A stretch of DNA of 64,000 nt from Limnoperna fortunei (taxonomy: Eukaryota > Mollusca > Bivalvia > Mytilida > Modiolidae), in contig OX104119.1 of the NCBI GenBank assembly GCA_944474755.1, positions 49,163,657 through 49,227,656 of the forward strand. Direction: 5' to 3'. The notes beneath the pieces were generated by a model. It was not told the DNA's origin and searched no databases. It saw nothing but the letters and a program-made list of their open reading frames with translations. How positions within the stretch are numbered: position 1 is the first letter of the stretch; each line of letters opens with the position of its first letter. Shown in pieces: positions 61,201-64,000 of the stretch. Both the position numbers and the translations under genes were made by a program.

Positions 61201-63844
61201 CTTAATCATGTCTGAGCCATCTGTGATGCCTTGTCTGCTTAATTGGTGCATTGATTAAGGCTTTCGTGTTTTGCTTTCAGGGTCTCTGTTTTATTACAAC
61301 TGTACTCGTTGTATTTGTATAGATATAATTCAGGTTTGGTTTAGTTTCCTAATCGTGGAATGTCATTAAAGCTGTCACGGTAGGCAAGTGCAAGGCGGTA
61401 ATCACGTCAGTTATGGGTAATTGGGTGTGGGTTCTGCTCCTTAAAAGTTGTAACATTATTCTTCTTTCCTGTAAATACAGCTGCCCATCAGATGCAAATC
61501 CTGCCATGTTGGTGATACTTAGTTGTCGGCTACTTAGTTCTAAAGTAGAAGCTGTGATGATGGCATCTGCAGTTGCATTTGGTAATTTTATGTCAATCAA
61601 AAATCCGGTCTAAACATCACCTTCTGTGTTGATGTAACATGGGCAAATTCCCATGTTCTTAATAGTTCTGTTGTCAGTTACTTCGTCAACCAACGTGGGG
61701 TAGTATGGTCAGGATTTCATGTCCTGTAATAGAAGTTGTTGAACTTGTGTGCTCAATTTATCTAGTATATCGAGTACAGTGTCCCAGCTTGAGTAGCAGG
61801 CATTTTTTGCAAGTCTGAGTTTTGGTAAATCTGAAGGACATACAGTGTGGGTCATCTCTATAGTAGTAGCATACTTGTGTTGTTCAATGTCTTCGTGAAG
61901 CTGAAGTTTATTCTTGCAGTCTGTAACAAAATGTTGCCAAAACTTTGCTGACGTAGGATTGGTGCTTGTTTCATTGTGGTATTGAGGTAACTCTAAGGTT
62001 AGGGGTTTATTGTCTATAGGTCATTGTGGTATTGAGGTAACTCTTACGTTACGGGTTATTGTTTGTAATTCTTTGTGGTATTGAGGTAACATTAGGGTAA
62101 CGAGTAATTGTCTACAAGTTAGTGTGGTATTGAGGTAACTCTAAGGTTACGGGATTTTGTCTATAAGTCATTGTGGTATTGAGGTAACTCTAAGGTTACG
62201 GGTTATAGTCTATAAGTCATTGTATTATTGAGGTAACACTTACGTTATTGTCTACTGCACACTTGGTACGCTCGACTACAACTTTAATTGCTTTGTTTGA
62301 ATGGTGTTTAACGCTTTTTTCAATTAAATGGATTTTCCTGCCAAATGTCGAGTGTTAACCAGGTACTCCCCATGAAGATGGTATTAATGATATAGCGGGC
62401 AAATAGCAGTTATGATGTGATGTGTCTGTAGGTAATTATGACCTCTTAAATTAATGTTACAGTATCTTATATTCCTCTGATATTTACAGTTGTGGGGGCA
62501 TGTTTTTTTATTGTCCGTCCGAAATTCCTTCAATCCCATATGTTTTCCGGAATTTGTTGACAAACTCTTGCAGTATTTCGCTGATTATTTTGTAAGTAAT
62601 TAGTTGCAGAACAAATTTACGTCTCAATCCACACCACTAATTTTTCGGGAGTGACAAAATTGCGACGTTCGCGTCAATTTTTCTTAAAATGTGTTTACGA
62701 AAATCAGCTGTACCAGTTTCATTGAAATTGCACTAGCCATTCATGAGATCATAGAAATATAATTTCCCTCGACTCTTTCCACAAAAAAATTCGTCGGTCT
62801 AATTCTCCTATAAGGGAGTATAAGAAACTGAGCAAGAAGAATAAATCCACGATATTACAGCGGTATAAACTTAGTGCAATGACATCCTTTTGTTTAGTTC
62901 CTCCTAATCCTGCTCTTTTATAAATATTTTATTCTAGTTTTGACACTTCGAACATCCCACCACATTCCTTGTCTGTTCATTGTTAGTTTTGAGTCAAACG
63001 TGTACCCGTCGGCTAAAAAAGAACACAAAATTCTTCCCAAATAATAAATTGACAACCCCACCACTCCAAATGTCAAGGACCGCACTAATCCCACATTATT
63101 AAACATCTTGTATATATTTGTTTCCAATAACATTTCTGATGATCCTTTTTGTTTCCTCTTTAATTTATAGTGGAAATATTGTTCATGCCATAGCATCTAG
63201 AAAGTTATTAACACAATAAAACAAGAAAAAAGAACATTATTACACGAGATAGCAGACATCAGAAACTATACAACCTGTTTTTTTATTATTATTATAATAA
63301 TCATTACAATTTATATGTTATAATAATTCTTATCGTCTCTTGTTTTATGTTTTTAGGTCGTCCATTTCTTTTTTATTGCCTTCTATGGCTTCAGATGTAA
63401 TATATTTTAGCCGCGCAAGTGTGCATGATATTTCTTAGCAATTCGCGGAGTGGTATTCTTATGAAGTTTAAATTGTAACTCTTATTTCGTGTTTCATGCA
63501 CGTATTCGTTCTAGTGGTATAAAACAGAAATACAAAACACTTATTGGCATGCCCTTATTTAATTATCCAAGCATTTTCATTTGTTGTATATTTGTATTAA
63601 GTGTTGGAACAGTTAGTTACAAAACTCCCTATTAAGTCTACATAATCATCACATGTTGAACCGACCGACCTGCATCAAGATGATCAATACTGATACATTT
63701 TGCGATCCTATTTATAATTCATACCTGGTTGGTGGCCAAACTGGCTTACCATAAACATTGGGCATTGTCCGAAGGTCTTTGTTCCAGCTTTGGCATAGTC
63801 CCAACATGTGTAACCATCAAATGTAGCGTTACAGTACAAGTAAC
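43126..63844 (-). CDS. Class B (secretin-family) peptide-hormone GPCR, 12 exons, 5' end outside window
   Basis: A G-protein-coupled receptor for a peptide hormone, acting at the plasma membrane. Joined exons (high to low): 63844-63725, 56651-56545, 55724-55633, 49564-49438, 48549-48396, 48046-47980, 47396-47333, 46815-46730, 45388-45250, 44473-44432, 43512-43369, 43200-43126. Every junction is GT-AG with matching phase, giving 404 residues and one stop. Residues 1-68 are the HRM domain with five of six expected cysteines (4, 13, 27, 46, 68). Seven hydrophobic helices follow. Class B hallmarks seen: CTRVTIHKN in TM2, CNYAWMFCEG in TM3, IGWG in TM4, CW in loop 2 (Cys223, partner of Cys151), IPLLG in TM6, FCFFNGE ending TM7. 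The tail is serine-rich. The TM2 and HRM text resembles calcitonin receptors, and the TM6-TM7 text resembles calcitonin/PDF receptors, so the ligand class is inferred only. Signal peptide and first cysteine must lie upstream of 64000. Confidence 0.95.
43369..43512 (-). CDS. GPCR exon: helix 8 and C-terminal tail
   Basis: 144 nt, phase 0 at both ends. Begins VLTILRSEIAKLG (helix 8 after TM7) and continues KRTDTAQDFVCSAVH and a charged segment ending KKHM. Acceptor ttatag, donor gtaaga. The homologous segment in copy A is also open and keeps RTDTAQ. Confidence 0.9.
43745..44290 (-). mobile_element. Tc1/mariner remnant in the TM7-tail intron
   Basis: Block-B-specific segment holding a transposase N-terminus (43818-44012) and a stretch resembling a Tc1 terminal repeat (ccccaacttttggccaagtg, 44194-44213). 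The central and C-terminal transposase parts are missing. Confidence 0.7.
43818..44012 (-). pseudogene. Tc1-like transposase N-terminal HTH fossil
   Basis: Reads WQVSDRFNVRHSVISRLMRR, then YNETGIVLEKPRSGRPKKTT and EREDRLLQRLAKL before a stop. This is the paired-type helix-turn-helix and GRP(K/R) hook of Tc1 transposases, which binds the terminal repeats. Open for about 65 residues, then truncated. Confidence 0.9.
44432..44473 (-). CDS. GPCR exon: TM7 (42-nt exon)
   Basis: A 42-nt symmetric phase-0 exon encoding GLLVALLFCFFNGE. The preceding exon ends in FQ, so the junction restores the FQG of TM7; the next exon supplies the V of the NGEV motif. Acceptor tttcag, donor gtcagt. A short exon at this place is usual in class B genes. 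Confidence 0.95.
45250..45388 (-). CDS. GPCR exon: TM6, extracellular loop 3, start of TM7
   Basis: 139 nt. Encodes SIRATCILIPLLGIQYFALP, then a Gly/Asp/Gln-rich loop 3 and SASFSSFQ entering TM7. IPLLG is the class B TM6 kink motif. Acceptor cttgtag, donor gtaaaa. This exon is cleanly missing from copy A. Confidence 0.95.
46115..46510 (-). mobile_element. Family-2 repeat, block B counterpart
   Basis: Begins tttacgtccatcgaggagta, tttcagctatattcagtacg, and ends near ccctcctaggatggtacc. It lies in the loop 3-TM6 intron of the intact receptor. Confidence 0.85.
46730..46815 (-). CDS. GPCR exon: TM5 end and intracellular loop 3
   Basis: 86 nt. Encodes INVIFLVNILRILCSKVRSL, then a Gln-rich loop-3 segment ending NPI and a split Arg. 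The N-I-x-R-x-L-x-x-K-x-R pattern is the class B loop-3 entry, a G-protein contact region. Acceptor tttacag, donor gttagt. Confidence 0.94.
47333..47396 (-). CDS. GPCR exon: loop 2 CW motif and TM5
   Basis: 64 nt. Encodes CWHDDTFLIWIFSGPIAL and the start of TM5. The CW and the G-P-I are family-invariant. Acceptor tttccag, donor gtaagt. Confidence 0.95.
47980..48046 (-). CDS. GPCR exon: TM4 and extracellular loop 2
   Basis: 67 nt, phase 1 to phase 2. Encodes VSVIPSVIYSILRSTGAEGD plus T and a split Lys. It fits exactly between the IGWG exon and the CW exon, and its splice sites (ttcaag acceptor, gtaagt donor) join with no frame break. Confidence 0.93.
48396..48549 (-). CDS. GPCR exon: TM3 and start of TM4
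   Basis: 154 nt. Encodes VWCRILHVLAQY, then CNYAWMFCEGFYLHT and CYFIGW. Cys151 should pair with Cys223 in loop 2; Glu172 is the TM3 glutamate of the class B activation network. Acceptor ttttcag, donor gtaagt. The aligned exon in copy A has the same length but is frameshifted and carries a stop. Confidence 0.96.
48658..48877 (-). mobile_element. tRNA-derived SINE, intron of the intact GPCR
   Basis: Orthologous to the 22720-22959 copy. Plus-strand end is accactcggccaccgaagcc. It sits in the intron between the TM2 and TM3 exons. Confidence 0.9.
49438..49564 (-). CDS. GPCR exon: TM2 and extracellular loop 1
   Basis: 127 nt. Completes the split Arg, then encodes KLKCTRVTIHKNLFLSYTL and the rest of TM2 and loop 1, ending ENP. 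The C-x-R-x-x-I-H-x-N-L-F motif holds the conserved His116 of the class B polar core. Acceptor ctttcag, donor gtaaga. Confidence 0.95.
49905..50270 (+). mobile_element. Family-2 repeat in the TM1-TM2 intron
   Basis: Contains gagctgcccaacgcgttccc, ttggagagtgccacgctcgt, ccttttggaaatttcaaaaa and gttccagttgccact. In the part of block B missing from block A. Confidence 0.8.
50271..54898. other. Large TM1-TM2 intron of the intact receptor
   Basis: No exon seen. 52020-53150 contains two to three diverged copies of a unit with gaccttgacctttgacc, a cgataac/acccgattaac segment and atagatcggttt. 54150-54400 has degenerate tcgacataacagagg-like repeats. This stretch has no block A counterpart. Confidence 0.55.
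54899..55130. repeat. Minisatellite, four units of about 60 bp
   Basis: Each unit has catgtttgaag.acgcctgct, t.aaaaacgc.taa and a ttcacatta-type end. Copies begin near 54899, 54960, 55020 and 55078. Confidence 0.9.
55205..55510 (-). mobile_element. Family-2 repeat just downstream of the TM1 exon
   Basis: Contains cagttttattcaggacgaga, gaaatattatatgtcattgg, tgttgcggcttaaacgagcc and gagaaccctctcgc. Confidence 0.72.
55633..55724 (-). CDS. GPCR exon: TM1
   Basis: 92 nt. Encodes YVYFIGYGLSIVAL followed by a hydrophobic run ending in FF and a split Arg codon. The I-G-Y-x-L-S pattern is the standard TM1 signature of class B receptors. Acceptor ttttag, donor gtaata. Absent from the duplicated copy A. 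Confidence 0.95.
56545..56651 (-). CDS. GPCR exon: HRM domain, second half
   Basis: 107 nt between a ttttag acceptor and a gtaaaa donor. Encodes CNNDGTWYRHPDTN, a tryptophan, then YSPC. This is the fourth-to-sixth cysteine part of the HRM domain; the GTW-RHP order is most like calcitonin-type receptors. No counterpart survives in the pseudogene copy. Confidence 0.95.
56700..59090. other. HRM intron of the intact receptor, 3' part
   Basis: From about 57450 it aligns with 24.55-25.65 kb. A short (TA)n tract lies at 58316-58332. No exon was found. Confidence 0.5.
59110..59630. repeat. Dispersed repeat with internal aatatgcacaac units
   Basis: aatatgcacaac recurs near 59196, 59309 and 59475, each followed by a gtgtacttg segment. 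The end is gtgacggacagacggacagg and ccaagtgggggagacataa. A non-coding repeat; no family name is assigned. Confidence 0.75.
60590..60770 (+). repeat. Fragment of the retroelement 3' end
   Basis: Contains gagcacctgagtgcaccctt, ggttcgggttactttctttc, tatatccggatttgtaactg and gttcggtcggttttctttgc. The same sequence, reverse-oriented, forms the 3' end of the fossil at 12440. Confidence 0.8.
60940..61975 (-). pseudogene. hAT-type (ZNF862/C17orf113-like) transposase fossil
   Basis: Minus-strand frames give NPTSAKFWQHFVTDCKNKLQ, ACYSSWDTVLDILDKLSTQV, YPTLVDEVTDNRTIKNMGIC, IKLPNATADAIITASTLELS, NMAGFASDG and, further on, VVRTYKSLIVNL. This is the DUF4371-type core shared by hAT-derived proteins. Frameshifts and stops interrupt it throughout, the longest open piece is 61349-61600, and no BED zinc finger or C-terminal dimer domain was seen. 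It lies in the HRM intron and is absent from block A. Confidence 0.78.
61971..62265. repeat. Minisatellite, six units of 49-50 bp
   Basis: Units start near 61971, 62021, 62070, 62119, 62168 and 62217, each with cattgtggtattgaggtaac, tctaaggttacgggttattg and tctataagt. Block A has a single such unit, split by a SINE at 28011. Confidence 0.93.
62286..62380 (-). mobile_element. SINE remnant, tail only
   Basis: tttgtttgaatggtgtttaa followed by a decayed body with ggtactcccc. Fits the reverse-oriented 3' end of the SINE family. Confidence 0.5.
62400..63724. other. HRM intron next to the first visible exon
   Basis: 62480-62880 has repeat-like text (gttgtgggggcatg) with no assigned family. 63280-63720 aligns with the end of the pseudogene intron. 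A 92-codon minus frame at 62918-63196 has no recognisable domain. Confidence 0.5.
63725..63844 (-). CDS. GPCR exon: HRM domain, first half
   Basis: 120 nt, starting with two bases of a split Gly codon and ending with one base of another. Encodes YLYCNATFDGYTCWDY and, further on, a CPMFMVSQFG segment. The C-N-x-T, CW and CP spacing is the canonical class B hormone-receptor domain; N-A-T is a possible N-glycosylation site. The acceptor is tgtgtag and the donor gtatga. The preceding exon is not in the window. Confidence 0.95.
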
Positions 63845-64000
63845 CTACACACAAAAAATATAAGTTTAAGTTGATATGCAGGCACTATTAAACAAAACTA
63901 GGCCAAACACAAACAAAAATAAATACATATGTTACAAATTGGCTTATAGTTAACGTGACAAATATATGAAAAAATGAAAGAAGATACCGAGTAGGATTCC

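Overview
This is a eukaryotic nuclear window: AT-rich, with GT-AG introns, no operons or Shine-Dalgarno layout, and dense with SINEs, minisatellites and fossil transposons. The tRNA-headed SINEs, the retroelement reverse transcriptase and the repeat style suggest a mollusc, most likely a bivalve. That taxonomic call is inference.

The main content, reconstructed exon by exon from short open segments, is a class B (secretin-family) peptide-hormone GPCR gene on the minus strand. Twelve coding exons run from 63844 down to the stop codon at 43126. All exon phases match, all introns are GT-AG, and together they encode 404 residues: most of the hormone-receptor (HRM) domain, seven membrane helices and a cytoplasmic tail. 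The 5' exon(s), with the signal peptide and first extracellular cysteine, lie beyond base 64000. Family features point to the calcitonin/PDF side of class B, but the ligand cannot be fixed here.

Almost the whole window is an old, diverged tandem segmental duplication. Block A (about 1.7 to 30.5 kb) aligns colinearly with block B (about 33.9 to 64 kb). The offset between them changes in steps: 32.1, 30.0, 27.2, 26.0, then 32.6 and 33.5 kb. Block A carries a dead copy of the receptor (17097-30294, minus). Two exons and the region around them are deleted, a third (TM6) is deleted separately, and several others have stop codons, frameshifts or lost donors. The two C-terminal tail exons of the dead copy are still open.

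Layout: 1-1300, a foldback and tandem repeat built on an AAAAGTC-like heptamer; 1.7-17 kb, 3' flank of copy A with a Tc1 fossil, SINEs, a minisatellite and a reverse-transcriptase fossil; 17.1-30.3 kb, the receptor pseudogene; 30.5-33.8 kb, spacer with a SINE and a minisatellite; 33.8-43.1 kb, 3' flank of copy B; 43.1-63.8 kb, the intact receptor gene, whose introns hold a Tc1 N-terminal fossil, several repeats and a hAT-type transposase fossil.

Insertions present in only one block, some with target-site duplications, give a relative order of events after the duplication. No rRNA, stand-alone tRNA, CRISPR or prokaryotic feature was seen.
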